From Nigerium massiliense (GTDB taxonomy: Bacteria; Actinomycetota; Actinomycetes; Propionibacteriales; Propionibacteriaceae): a DNA stretch of 64,000 nucleotides. The notes below the pieces were generated by a model. The model worked only from the letters and a program-made list of their open reading frames with translations. It searched no databases and was not told the DNA's origin. The DNA lies in NCBI RefSeq assembly GCF_000826085.1, contig NZ_CCYM01000003.1:1313815-1377814 (forward strand), read 5' to 3'. The translations under genes and the position numbers were made by a program. Shown one piece after another: positions 1-7,874 of this stretch; positions within the stretch are counted from its first letter, which is position 1; each line of letters opens with the position of its first letter.

Positions 1-1
1 C

Positions 2-445
<444 letters not shown>

Positions 446-458
446 GCGAACACGCTGG

Positions 459-492
459 GCGAGGGGCGTCGGTTGCGACCGGCGCCCCTCGC
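459..492 (+). terminator. Hairpin terminator after the CoA-transferase
   Basis: Arms 459-473 and 478-492 pair over 15 positions with one G-T wobble and a TGCG loop. No long T tract follows, as is common in GC-rich actinobacteria. It lies 14 nt after the stop codon. Confidence 0.7.
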
Positions 493-514
493 GTCGTCTC
501 CGCCCGGGTCTGCC

Positions 515-520
515 TAGACT
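515..520 (+). promoter_or_regulatory. -10 hexamer TAGACT before the membrane protein gene
   Basis: TAGACT fits the actinobacterial TANNNT -10 pattern and lies 25 nt before the ATG at 546, leaving room for a short leader with a GAGGAGG ribosome site. No clear -35 is seen. Confidence 0.45.
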
Positions 521-545
521 GGGGCCGGACTTTCCGAGGAGGACG

Positions 546-1253
546 ATGACCGACGCCCGCGAGCACGACGACGCCACCCCAGCGGACGCCTCCGCCGCGT
601 CCGCGCCGAAGGACGGCGTCTCGTCGATGCGCACCGACGCCGCGACGCTGAGCGCGCCGGTGGGTACCGCGGAGGCGGCCGCCCAGGCCGGACGCGCCGG
701 CGCTACCGAGGCCGATCCGCACGCGGTGGCGCGCGTCGGGGCGTCCGACCTGAACCCCAAGACCGGCGAGCCGCGCCGACCGTGGTACGTGTGGGCGCCG
801 GCCGTGCTGCTGCTGGCCGGGGCGGCGCTCGCGGTCGCCGGGCTCCTGCTCACGTTCTGGATCAGCGTCGACCGGTTCGCCGAGGCGTCCTGGCTGAACG
901 GGGCGGTGCCGAGCGAGCCGGGTGGCGGCATCCGGGTGATGCTCGTGCTGGCGCAGGTCGCGCTGGTGTTGCTGGTCGCCGCGCTGGCCTCGATCGCCGC
1001 CCACTACTCCTGGGCGGGTTACGCCTGGCCGCGTTGGTGGGCCCTCGCCGCGACCGCCGCGGCGCTGAGCCTGCTGATGATCAACCCCCTCGCCAGCTGG
1101 GCGATCGCCCCGATCGCGCTCGCGGCGCTGCTGCTGTGGACGCCGCCGCTGCGCCGGTTCGCGGATCGCTGGTGGGAGCACCGCCATCCCGTCGTTCCCG
1201 CGCCCGAGCGCGCCAAGGACGTCGTCTACGGGCCGCTGCCCCGGTTCCGGTAG
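546..1253 (+). CDS. Membrane protein of unknown function with four predicted TM helices
   Basis: The 235-residue protein starts with about 75 hydrophilic Ala/Asp/Thr-rich residues, then has four hydrophobic segments near residues 82-106, 131-153, 162-180 and 183-199. It ends in a short basic and proline-containing tail. The start has a good GAGGAGG ribosome site. The loop between helices 1 and 2 (residues 107-130) should lie outside if the long N terminus is cytoplasmic. Similar Trp-rich four-helix proteins occur in many actinobacteria without a known role. I do not recognise a named domain. Confidence 0.8.
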   Translation: MTDAREHDDATPADASAASAPKDGVSSMRTDAATLSAPVGTAEAAAQAGRAGATEADPHAVARVGASDLNPKTGEPRRPWYVWAPAVLLLAGAALAVAGLLLTFWISVDRFAEASWLNGAVPSEPGGGIRVMLVLAQVALVLLVAALASIAAHYSWAGYAWPRWWALAATAAALSLLMINPLASWAIAPIALAALLLWTPPLRRFADRWWEHRHPVVPAPERAKDVVYGPLPRFR

Positions 1254-1291
1254 CGACCGCGAAGCACCTCCCGAGCCGAAGGAGATCAGCC

Positions 1292-1882
1292 GTGAGCCCC
1301 ACCAACAACCAGCTCGTCGCGTCACTGGGACGCATCGTGTCCGCCGGACTGCGCGCGAGCATCCGGGTGGCCGAGCGGATCAGCCGGCAGAACCACACAC
1401 GCGGCCGCCAGGCCCCGCGCGCCCAGCGTCCACGCCCGACGAACCTGACCCGCCGGGCAGGACGCGTCGGCGCGCCCAGCTACCCGGGCGACTTCCGCGG
1501 ACGGCCGGACGTCAGCTACAACCCCCAACCCGGCGAGACCGCCGACCCCGGCGAGGTCGTGTGGACGTGGGTTCCCTACGAGGAGGACCACTCCCGCGGC
1601 AAAGACCGCCCCGTGCTGCTCATCGGGCGCGACGGACAGTGGCTGCTCGGGCTCCCCCTCACGAGCAAGGACCACGACCGCGACGAGCAGCAGAAGGCCC
1701 GCGAGGGCCGACACTGGGCAGACGTCGGCACCGGCCCGTGGGACCGCTCGGGGCGTCCGAGCGAGGCGCGGCTCGACCGCATCGTCCGGGTCGACCCGGA
1801 CGCCGTCCGCCGGGTCGGCGGCGTCCTGCCACGGGACGTCTTCGACGACGTCATCGCGCAGATGGAGAACCTGCTGAGCTGA
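1292..1882 (+). CDS. PemK/MazF-like (type II toxin family) protein
   Basis: GTG at 1292 follows a GAAGGAG site 7 nt upstream and gives 196 residues. The first 70 residues are basic, with many Arg residues. The rest carries PemK/MazF-like features: PGEVVWTWVPYEE, then GKDRPVLLIG, then LPLTSKDHD, and an acidic C-terminal helix. MazF/PemK proteins are often ribonuclease toxins with the SH3-like PemK fold. No antitoxin gene is adjacent: the gene upstream is a membrane protein and the one downstream is a DUF2087 protein. Longer solitary actinobacterial PemK-like proteins of this type are common and may not be toxins. Family call is moderately sure; activity is unknown. Confidence 0.7.
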   Translation: MSPTNNQLVASLGRIVSAGLRASIRVAERISRQNHTRGRQAPRAQRPRPTNLTRRAGRVGAPSYPGDFRGRPDVSYNPQPGETADPGEVVWTWVPYEEDHSRGKDRPVLLIGRDGQWLLGLPLTSKDHDRDEQQKAREGRHWADVGTGPWDRSGRPSEARLDRIVRVDPDAVRRVGGVLPRDVFDDVIAQMENLLS

Positions 1883-2007
1883 GTCGCGGCACGCGCTCGC
1901 TCCTCCGCCGGGGGTCGGCTGGCCCGGCCTCATTGCCGTGATCAGTCCTGGCGGAGGCTGCCTGCCCTGAAACACCCCGCTGACGGGTGAGCAGACTCGG
2001 TTTCCGC

Positions 2008-2013
2008 TAGGCT
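2008..2013 (+). promoter_or_regulatory. -10 hexamer TAGGCT before the DUF2087 gene
   Basis: TAGGCT would place transcription start near 2020. A GTG in the same frame at 2026 could act as a near-leaderless alternative start to the ATG at 2158. Confidence 0.5.
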
Positions 2014-2157
2014 GCCCAGCACGGCGTGCCCAACGCCGAGCGCGTCGGTGGCCCAGCCCCAGCGACAGGTCGCGAAGGGGAGCACATTCTCGGGCGCATC
2101 GCATCGTGCCAACCTCGTGGCGTCGACGGCTGGGTTCGGGTGCCCGAAAGGTTGCAG

Positions 2158-2610
2158 ATGACTGCCGACTCCGACTTCAAGAAGCTCGTCCGCGCCCGCA
2201 TGGCCGAGACCGGCGAGACCTACACGTCCGCGCGGGCGGCGATGATCGCCGACCGAGAGCAGGCCGAGCGGTTCCGGGCCAAGACACTGCGCTCGTTCTT
2301 CCGCGACGGACGCCTCGCCAGCATCCCGGTCAAGCGGCGTGCCCGAGTGATCGTGCTGCTCGAGTTGCTCGGCGCGTTCGAGCCGGGCACGGACTATCCC
2401 GAGAAGCAGGTCAACGAGATCCTCTCCCGCGTCCATGAAGACGTCGCCTACCTGCGACGCGAGCTCGTGGACTACGGATTCCTGCGGCGCGCCAACGGCA
2501 TCTACCGTCTTGCGGACGAGGTCCCTGAACGGGGACACACGGTGACCGGGGAAGTGCCGCCCGACGAGGCCAGACTCTTCGCGCGTGCGACTGGACAGAA
2601 CAACCAGTGA
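2158..2610 (+). CDS. DUF2087 domain protein
   Basis: The 150-residue cytoplasmic protein begins with a short helix pattern (FKKLVRARMAETGETYTSAR) like those N-terminal to many actinobacterial DUF2087 proteins. A DUF2087 domain follows at about residues 40-110: FFRDGRLASIPVKRRARVIV, then the winged-helix-like segment with YPEKQVNEIL and VAYLRRELVDYGFLRR. This domain is often found in or beside helix-turn-helix regulators. The ATG at 2158 follows GAAAGG. The same frame is open to a GTG at 2026, six nt after the expected transcription start, so a 194-residue form is possible. Function is unknown; nucleic-acid binding is an inference. Confidence 0.75.
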   Translation: MTADSDFKKLVRARMAETGETYTSARAAMIADREQAERFRAKTLRSFFRDGRLASIPVKRRARVIVLLELLGAFEPGTDYPEKQVNEILSRVHEDVAYLRRELVDYGFLRRANGIYRLADEVPERGHTVTGEVPPDEARLFARATGQNNQ

Positions 2611-2614
2611 GGAG

Positions 2615-2688
2615 TGGAGCGGGCGACGGGAATCGAACCCGCGTGTCCAGCTTGGGAAGCTGGCGCTCTACCATTGAGCTACGCCCGC
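2615..2688 (-). tRNA. tRNA-Gly (anticodon CCC)
   Basis: The minus strand reads GCGGGCG acceptor, D arm, anticodon stem CCAGC with loop TTCCCAA (anticodon CCC), T arm with GGTTCGATTCC, and the closing acceptor CGCCCGC. Discriminator T and an encoded CCA end at 2615. All four stems pair. Confidence 0.96.
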
Positions 2689-2709
2689 GTGCCGTCAGGC
2701 AACTCCGAC

Positions 2710-2715
2710 AGTCTA
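2710..2715 (-). promoter_or_regulatory. -10 hexamer TAGACT of the tRNA-Gly gene
   Basis: TAGACT on the minus strand lies 22 nt before the tRNA 5' end, consistent with a short 5' leader removed by RNase P. No clear -35 is seen. The rest of 2716-2916 holds no gene I can support. Confidence 0.4.
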
Positions 2716-2916
2716 GCCGCTAGCCGTTCCCCTCGCACACCCGGGCGCTCTGGATGCCTTCGTCCGCCACTCACCCGGCGGCCCGTCCCTTGCCCGGGCA
2801 CCCGGCCCGCACACCCAGGGCCAATGAGCGCTGACACACCTCGCTCGAAGGGACGCCGACTGCGAGCGGATGCTCCCCGAGGAACCCTCCCCGGCCTGGT
2901 CCGACCAGGCTGCCGC

Positions 2917-2922
2917 TAGGCT
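2917..2922 (+). promoter_or_regulatory. Leaderless promoter -10 (TAGGCT) of the PH-domain gene
   Basis: TAGGCT is followed by 7 nt and then the ATG at 2930. No ribosome site precedes the ATG, so transcript and ORF probably begin together. Confidence 0.65.
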
Positions 2923-2929
2923 GACCGGC

Positions 2930-3427
2930 ATGTCCGACGTCGACCTGTTCACTCCACCTGGCGGCACCTGGCACCGGCTCTCGCCGAAGTACGCCACGGT
3001 CTGCCGCATCGGCGCGACGATCGGGTGCCTGGCCGTGTTCGTCCCGGTGGCGGTCGCCGGGTGGCTCATCTGGCGGCAGTGGTGGATCCCCGCGACGGTG
3101 GCCACCGTGGGCGCCGCGTGGTGGGCGTGGCGGTTCGTCCGCGCCGGGAAGTGGGTCGCGTCCTGGGGGTACGCCCAGCGCGACGCCGATCTGTGCGTCC
3201 GCCGCGGGCTCTGGTCGAAGGAGTTGCTGGTCGTCCCGTTCGGCCGCATGCAGATGGTGAAGGTCAACTCCGGACCGCTGTTGCGCGCGTTCGGCCTGGC
3301 CCGAGTTCAGTTGGTGACGGCCAGCGCGACGACGGACGCCGTCATCCCCGGCGTCCCGCGCGACGAGGCCGCCGAGCTGCGCGACCGGCTGATCGAGCTC
3401 TCCGATGCCAAGGGGGCCGGCGTATGA
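2930..3427 (+). CDS. Small bacterial PH (bPH2/YdbS-like) membrane protein
   Basis: The 165-residue protein has two adjacent membrane segments (about residues 27-45 and 47-65). A bacterial PH domain of the YdbS type follows, with WGYAQRDADLCVRRGLWSKE and the hallmark VPFGRMQMVKVNSGPLLRAFGLA. YdbS and YdbT proteins are encoded in pairs in Bacillus and actinobacteria and are implicated in envelope stress or resistance to certain bacteriocins. This pair follows that pattern: the stop codon overlaps the next start as ATGA. Start chosen at the ATG with the leaderless -10. Confidence 0.85.
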   Translation: MSDVDLFTPPGGTWHRLSPKYATVCRIGATIGCLAVFVPVAVAGWLIWRQWWIPATVATVGAAWWAWRFVRAGKWVASWGYAQRDADLCVRRGLWSKELLVVPFGRMQMVKVNSGPLLRAFGLARVQLVTASATTDAVIPGVPRDEAAELRDRLIELSDAKGAGV

Positions 3428-5229
3428 CGAACCCCAGTCGCGACATCGAGGAGCCCGGCGAGCCCGCCCGTCTCGAGCACTCCGGTTCCGAGCTTCCGAG
3501 CGACTCGCCTCCGCGGGACGGGAGCGACGTCCCTGTCCCCTCGTCCCAACAAGACGACCGGTCGACCGTCGTGGTCGAGGAGCGCGCGCACCCGGCCAGC
3601 CCGCTCGTCCAGCTGTGGCTGCTCGTGGTGGCGGCGGCGTGGTTCATCCTGCAGGAGTTCGTGCAGGGCAACCGCTTCGACCAGATCCGAGACTTCCGCT
3701 TCGGCGAGGTGCCCTGGTTCGCCTGGGCCGTGATCGGCTTCGGGCTGATCTCGCTGGCCGCGGGATACTGGGGCTGGTGGACGACGAAGTTCGTCATCGA
3801 CGACAAGGAACTGCGCATCGAGAACACCGGCGCGTTCACCGAGAGCAAGCGCATCGCGTTCAACCGCATCCAGGGCGTCGACATCACCCAGCCGTTCGCC
3901 GCCCGCCTGCTCGGCCTCGCCCAGCTCACCATCGACGTCGGCGCCAGCGGCGACTCTGGCACGAAGCTGTCGTTCCTGACCCGCAAGCGCGCCGGGGAGA
4001 TCCGCGAGCAGCTGCTCGCCCGGGCGCACGCCGCCCGCTCCGGGAACGCTCGCCCAGGGGCAGCACCGACGTCGGGCGTCACCGAGGGGCCCAGGCCAGA
4101 CGGTGCCGTCACCGGCGGGTTCTCGCCGGCGCGGGCCGCGACCGACAATCTGGTGGGCACGGCGAGCCCGACCGCCGGAACCTGGCCGTCGCCCTCCCCC
4201 GGCGTGCAGGCGACGCCGCCGCTTCCGGCGTCCATTTTGGCGGAGCGACAGGCGGGACCCGAATCCGGGACCTCCGCCTGGGACGACCTCGGGCGCGACG
4301 ACCGGGTGCTCGTCCGGCTCAACCCCGGGGAGCTGATCGTCGGCGCGCTGCTGTCGATCGAGCTGTGGGTGATGCTGCTGTTCTTGCTGGTGCCGGTGAT
4401 CATCGGCATCGTCATCGACCAGCCGCTGGTCGCGGGCGGCGGCTTCATCCCGATGGTGCTCGCCGTATTCGGCTACTTCTCGAACCGGGTCGTCAAGCAG
4501 TTCAACTTCACCCTGGCCGACACCGCGTCCGGGCTGCGCATCACCCGCGGCCTGACCAGCCTCACCAGCCAGACCATCCCCGTCCACCGGGTGCAGTCGC
4601 TACGGATCAGCCAGCCGATCATGTGGCGGCTCCTCGGTCGGTTCAAGATCCACATGGTCGTGCTCGGCGCCGCAGATCTGAGCTCCGAGGACGGCGGCGC
4701 CAGCAGCTCGGTGCTGCTGCCCGTCGGGGACGCCCACCAGGTCGACATCGCCCTGCACGCGGTCTGGCCTGGGGTCGAGCTGGAGCGGCTGCAGTTCACC
4801 GGGCCGCCCGCACGCGCCCGCTGGCTCGACCCGCTCGCGCACAGCTGGATGGGCTACGCCGTCAACGACGAGGTGGTCGTCGTGCGCAACGGCTTCTTCA
4901 CCCGCCACAGCGCGGTCATCCCGCACGCGCGTATCCAGTCGACCCACCTGCATCAGGGGGTTCTGAGCCGTCGCCTGAACGTCGCCGGGGTGCAGCTCGC
5001 CACCACCGAGGCCCTCTCGCTCAGCAACTTCATCGACCACTTGGACGGTCCCCTGGCCCGGCAATTGGTGTTCGACGAGATGGATCGCGCCCGGGACGCC
5101 CGCACCGCCGAGCTGTTCGAACCCACGCCCTCGGCCGAGCTGTTCGACCCCAACCGCCCGGCTGAGCAGTTCGACCCCACCCGCTCGGAGGAGCTGGATG
5201 GATCGCGCCCGGGACGCCCGCCCGGCTGA
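3424..5229 (+). CDS. Large bacterial PH (bPH2/YdbT-like) membrane protein with frameshifted repeat tail
   Basis: The 601-residue protein is the large partner of the preceding gene, translationally coupled by a 4-nt ATGA overlap. After a 60-residue acidic, Pro/Ser-rich N terminus come two TM helices and a first bPH2 domain (KELRIENTGAFTESKRIAF, RIQGVDITQPFAARLLGLAQ). A Pro-rich linker of about 90 residues follows, then a second TM pair (about 305-355), a second bPH2 domain (LRITRGLTS, IPVHRVQSLRISQP) and a third (VVVRNGFFTRHSAVIPHARI). The C terminus carries 9-residue repeats of the form AELF(E/D)P(T/N)xx. It ends early because a 118-bp tandem duplication shifts the frame (see repeat entry). 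Confidence 0.85.
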   Translation: MTNPSRDIEEPGEPARLEHSGSELPSDSPPRDGSDVPVPSSQQDDRSTVVVEERAHPASPLVQLWLLVVAAAWFILQEFVQGNRFDQIRDFRFGEVPWFAWAVIGFGLISLAAGYWGWWTTKFVIDDKELRIENTGAFTESKRIAFNRIQGVDITQPFAARLLGLAQLTIDVGASGDSGTKLSFLTRKRAGEIREQLLARAHAARSGNARPGAAPTSGVTEGPRPDGAVTGGFSPARAATDNLVGTASPTAGTWPSPSPGVQATPPLPASILAERQAGPESGTSAWDDLGRDDRVLVRLNPGELIVGALLSIELWVMLLFLLVPVIIGIVIDQPLVAGGGFIPMVLAVFGYFSNRVVKQFNFTLADTASGLRITRGLTSLTSQTIPVHRVQSLRISQPIMWRLLGRFKIHMVVLGAADLSSEDGGASSSVLLPVGDAHQVDIALHAVWPGVELERLQFTGPPARARWLDPLAHSWMGYAVNDEVVVVRNGFFTRHSAVIPHARIQSTHLHQGVLSRRLNVAGVQLATTEALSLSNFIDHLDGPLARQLVFDEMDRARDARTAELFEPTPSAELFDPNRPAEQFDPTRSEELDGSRPGRPPG

Positions 5230-5290
5230 GCTGTTCGAACCCACCCGCCCAGCCGAGTCGCAGGACTCGCGACGGGGACGCGAAGCATAA
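5079..5290 (+). repeat. 118-bp imperfect tandem duplication with 27-bp coding repeats
   Basis: A 25-bp segment at 5079-5103 recurs exactly at 5197-5221, 118 bp later, and similarity continues past 5240. Between them are 27-bp units (5107, 5134, 5161) coding AELFEPTPS-like peptides; another lies at 5225. Because 118 is not a multiple of three, the second copy is read out of frame. Read in the original frame from 5198 it stays open for 30 codons and ends at TAA 5288-5290, inside the 119-bp element. Confidence 0.8.
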
Positions 5291-5404
5291 CGGGATTATC
5301 CTGCCACTAGATTTTCGCCCTCTTTGAGCAAATCGCCCTGACAAGCATCGTTGCTTCAGGAGCCGGAGACGCCGTGAAACTAGTGGCAGGATAATCCCGT
5401 TATG
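5286..5404. repeat. 119-bp inverted-repeat element, copy A
   Basis: Arms of 25 bp (5286-5310 and 5380-5404) are perfectly complementary; the outer 20 bp read CATAACGGGATTATCCTGCC. The spacer is 69 bp. A second copy of exactly the same length lies at 45961-46079. Each arm contains, facing outward, GATAAT, six nt (CCCGTT) and ATG. On the plus strand this ATG (5402) opens a 60-codon frame into the tandem repeats. No transposase and no clear target duplication are seen. It could be a MITE-like element, a structured RNA or a processed terminator. Confidence 0.85.
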
Positions 5405-5445
5405 AAATGGCCGTCAGGGGTTTGGGCGCAGCGAGAAACCCTGAA

Positions 5446-5773
5446 GGGCGGACAGAACCCCAGATGGCGGCGCTGGAGTCGGGCATCACCCCGGGATAGC
5501 GGCTTGCTGGGTGGGAATGACCCGGATCCACCGCCCGGATTGTCGGGGCTTGCCCAGATCAGCCGCACCGAGGGTCGGGAATGATCCAGATCAGCGGTCC
5601 CGAGGGTCGGGACTTGCCCAGATCCGCCGCCCCGAGAGTTGGGAACGGCCCGGATCAACCGCCCCCGAGTCGGGATCGACCCAGAACAGCCCAAGGTCGG
5701 GACTGACCAGATCCGCCGCCCCGAGGTTCGCGAGAACCCGCATAGCCGCGCTGACCGTCGGGCATGACCCCCC
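5446..5773. repeat. Degenerate tandem repeat of about 32 bp, roughly ten units
   Basis: Units begin TCGGGAnnTGnCCCAGATC and continue CCGCCCCGAGgg. Unit starts are visible at 5479, 5512, 5543, 5575, 5607, 5639, 5670, 5697, 5727 and a partial one at 5758; a weaker one starts near 5446. Three consecutive units are exactly 32 bp. There are no spacers, so it is not a CRISPR array. This fills the stretch between the 119-bp element and the end of galE. Confidence 0.8.
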
Positions 5774-5819
5774 CTCAACGGCCCGCAGGTCGAGCACGCC
5801 AGGAAGACTGGGCAGCCGC

Positions 5820-6791
5820 TCAGCTCCGGTGGGCGATCCGCGCGGACCACGCGGAGCGAACCATCTGATCCACGTCCCAGCGCATGGTCCAGTCGAGGTC
5901 ACGGGCAGCGAGATCACCGTTCGCGACGATGCGGTCGGGGTCCCCGGCACGGCGGGGGCCGATGGTGGGGGTGAAGTCGTGGTCGGTGTTCGCGGCCATG
6001 GCGTCCATGATCTGCCGCACGCTGAGCCCCTCGCCCGACCCCAGGTTGTAGGCGGGCAGCAGGTCCCGCCCGTCCATGAGCGCCTTCGCGGCGGCGACGT
6101 GCGAGATCGCCAGGTCCCCGACGTGGACGTAGTCGCGCACGCAGGTGCCGTCGGGGGTGTGGTAATCGTCGCCGTTGATGCGCGGGGTGCGGCCGTCGAG
6201 CAGCGCCTCGATCACGATCGGGAACAGGTTGTGCGGGCTGGAGTCGTACACCTCGTCGGTCGCCGACCCCACCACGTTGAAGTAGCGCAGGCACACGGCC
6301 CGCAGCGACGGCCGGGCGCGCACCTGGTCGGCGGCGAGCCACTCCCCGATGAGCTTGGTCTCGCCGTACGGCGACTCGGGGTGCAGTGGCTGGTCCTCGG
6401 TGACGAGGTCGACGTCCGGCGTCCCGTAGACGGACGCCGACGAGCTGAACACGTACCGCTCGACCCCGGCGCGGGCCATGGCCTCGAGCATCGAGACGGT
6501 GCCGGTGACGTTCTGGGTGTAGGTGTGCAGGGGACGCTCGACCGACACCCCGGCGTACTTGAAGCCGGCGATGTGCATGACGCCGTCACACCGGTGCTCG
6601 GTCAGGATCTGCTCGACGAGAGCGGTGTCGGTGATGTCACCCTCGACGAACGCGACGCCGTCGGGGATGAACTCGGCGTGCCCCGAGGAGAGATTGTCGA
6701 TCACCACCGGCGTGATGCCTTCGTCCAGGAACGCCCGCACCACGTGCGCCCCGATGTAACCCGCACCGCCCGTCACCAACCACGTCGTCAT
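5820..6791 (-). CDS. galE: UDP-glucose 4-epimerase
   Basis: The 323-residue enzyme interconverts UDP-glucose and UDP-galactose in the cytoplasm using bound NAD. The N-terminal Rossmann motif GGAGYIGAH is at residues 8-16. The SDR catalytic elements are present as SSSASVYG and YGETK (Tyr and Lys), with the substrate segment ALRYFNVVGS-like and a late NLGSGEG motif. ATG at 6791 was chosen over an upstream GTG at 6821 because it starts the Rossmann strand and sits 6 nt after TACGCT, a leaderless signature. It is divergent from ppgK, so two sugar-phosphate genes share one short promoter region. Confidence 0.95.
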   Translation of the reverse strand: MTTWLVTGGAGYIGAHVVRAFLDEGITPVVIDNLSSGHAEFIPDGVAFVEGDITDTALVEQILTEHRCDGVMHIAGFKYAGVSVERPLHTYTQNVTGTVSMLEAMARAGVERYVFSSSASVYGTPDVDLVTEDQPLHPESPYGETKLIGEWLAADQVRARPSLRAVCLRYFNVVGSATDEVYDSSPHNLFPIVIEALLDGRTPRINGDDYHTPDGTCVRDYVHVGDLAISHVAAAKALMDGRDLLPAYNLGSGEGLSVRQIMDAMAANTDHDFTPTIGPRRAGDPDRIVANGDLAARDLDWTMRWDVDQMVRSAWSARIAHRS

Positions 6792-6797
6792 GGGACA

Positions 6798-6837
6798 AGC
6801 GTAAACCAGGGTCCGCACCATCCGGCGTCGCTAGGCT
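6798..6837. promoter_or_regulatory. Divergent pair of leaderless promoters for galE and ppgK
   Basis: The minus strand has TACGCT (6798-6803) 6 nt before the galE ATG. The plus strand has TAGGCT (6832-6837) 6 nt before the ppgK ATG. The start codons are only 52 bp apart. Confidence 0.65.
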
Positions 6838-6843
6838 GAGCCC

Positions 6844-7746
6844 ATGGCTCCACGACATGTGCTCGGCATCGACATCGGCGGCTCCGGCATCAAGGGCGCA
6901 CCGGTCGACCTGACCAAGGGCGAGTTCGCCACCGAACGGTTGCGGATCGACACCCCGAAGAAGTCCACCCCCGCGAACGTCGCCAAGGTCGTCAAGGAGA
7001 TCGTCGACCACTTCTCCGGCGAGATCGGCGACGGTCCGATCGGCATCACGATCCCCGCGATCGTCGCCCACGGCGTCACGCGCTCGGCGGCGAACATCGA
7101 CAAGTCCTGGATCGACACCAAGGCCGAGGAGATCTTCGAGGACGTCCTGGGCCGCCCGATCCTCCTCGTCAACGACGCGGACGCCGCAGGCATCGCCGAG
7201 GCGCGCTACGGCGCGGCCAAGGACCACCCCGGCCTCGTCATCATGACGACGCTCGGCACGGGCATCGGCAGCGCGATCATCAACCGAGGCGTCCTGGTGC
7301 CGAACAGCGAGCTCGGCCACCTCGAGATCGACGGCAAGGACGCGGAGAAGCAGGCGGCGGCGTCCGTCAAGGAGAAGAAGGGGCTCTCCTACGACGAGTG
7401 GGTGCCGCTGCTGCAGCGCTACTACGAGACCGTCGAGTTCCTGTTCTCCCCCGACCTCTTCGTCGTCGGCGGCGGGGTCAGCAAGAAGGCGGAGAAGTTC
7501 CTGCCGAAGCTGAAGCTGAACACCCCGATCGTCGCCGCGCAGCTGTTGAACGCCGCCGGCATCGTCGGGGCCGCCTGGCTCGCCCAGGACCGCGCCGAGA
7601 ACCCCGACCCGCTCGCCCACCTCGACGTGAAGAAGGCGGCCAAGAAGCAGCCGGACGCAACCAAGATCCCGAAGAAGAAGGACGTCGCGGCCGGCACGCC
7701 CGTCACGGATATGAACAGCCCCGGCAAGGCCTCGAAGTCAAAGTAA
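6844..7746 (+). CDS. ppgK: Polyphosphate glucokinase with a lysine-rich tail
   Basis: This ROK-family kinase phosphorylates glucose to glucose-6-phosphate using polyphosphate (often also ATP), feeding pgi. Visible are the N-terminal phosphate loop [13 protein letters not shown] (residues 7-19), the catalytic Asp in [10 protein letters not shown], and TLGTGIGSA. Length is 300 residues. Typical PpgK proteins are about 250-265, and the extra roughly 45 residues form a basic tail ([18 protein letters not shown]) that might help hold the anionic polyphosphate; that is an inference. It starts at a leaderless ATG 6 nt after TAGGCT. Confidence 0.93.
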   Translation: MAPRHVLGIDIGGSGIKGAPVDLTKGEFATERLRIDTPKKSTPANVAKVVKEIVDHFSGEIGDGPIGITIPAIVAHGVTRSAANIDKSWIDTKAEEIFEDVLGRPILLVNDADAAGIAEARYGAAKDHPGLVIMTTLGTGIGSAIINRGVLVPNSELGHLEIDGKDAEKQAAASVKEKKGLSYDEWVPLLQRYYETVEFLFSPDLFVVGGGVSKKAEKFLPKLKLNTPIVAAQLLNAAGIVGAAWLAQDRAENPDPLAHLDVKKAAKKQPDATKIPKKKDVAAGTPVTDMNSPGKASKSK

Positions 7747-7752
7747 CCTCGG

Positions 7753-7793
7753 CGAGGTGGGTGCCCGTCAATGCCGACGCGGCATCCACCTCG
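7753..7793. terminator. Hairpin between convergent ppgK and argS
   Basis: Arms 7753-7765 and 7781-7793 pair over 13 positions with one wobble, around a 15-nt loop. It lies 7 nt after the ppgK stop and about 80 nt from the argS stop, so it may serve both. Confidence 0.6.
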
Positions 7794-7874
7794 TGGCGCA
7801 CGCCCGGCGAGTTGCCGCGGCGGTGTGAGGACGCCGCCGCCCGAGCCTGAGCGCAGCCGACGGCGCCTCGCGCC

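Noticed and set aside
1292..1882. Complete toxin-antitoxin module
   Set aside because: A PemK/MazF-like protein is present but neither neighbour looks like an antitoxin.
3025..3423. Longer N terminus for the YdbT-like protein in the same frame
   Set aside because: It would overlap the upstream PH gene almost entirely; the ATGA-coupled ATG at 3424 is the normal arrangement.
5446..5773. CRISPR-like repeat array
   Set aside because: The 32-bp units are directly adjacent with no unique spacers, differ from each other, and no cas genes are in the window.
5511..6839. 442-codon open frame on the plus strand opposite galE
   Set aside because: It is antisense to a clear galE, with Val/Asp/Gly/Arg-rich composition typical of GC-rich mirror frames.
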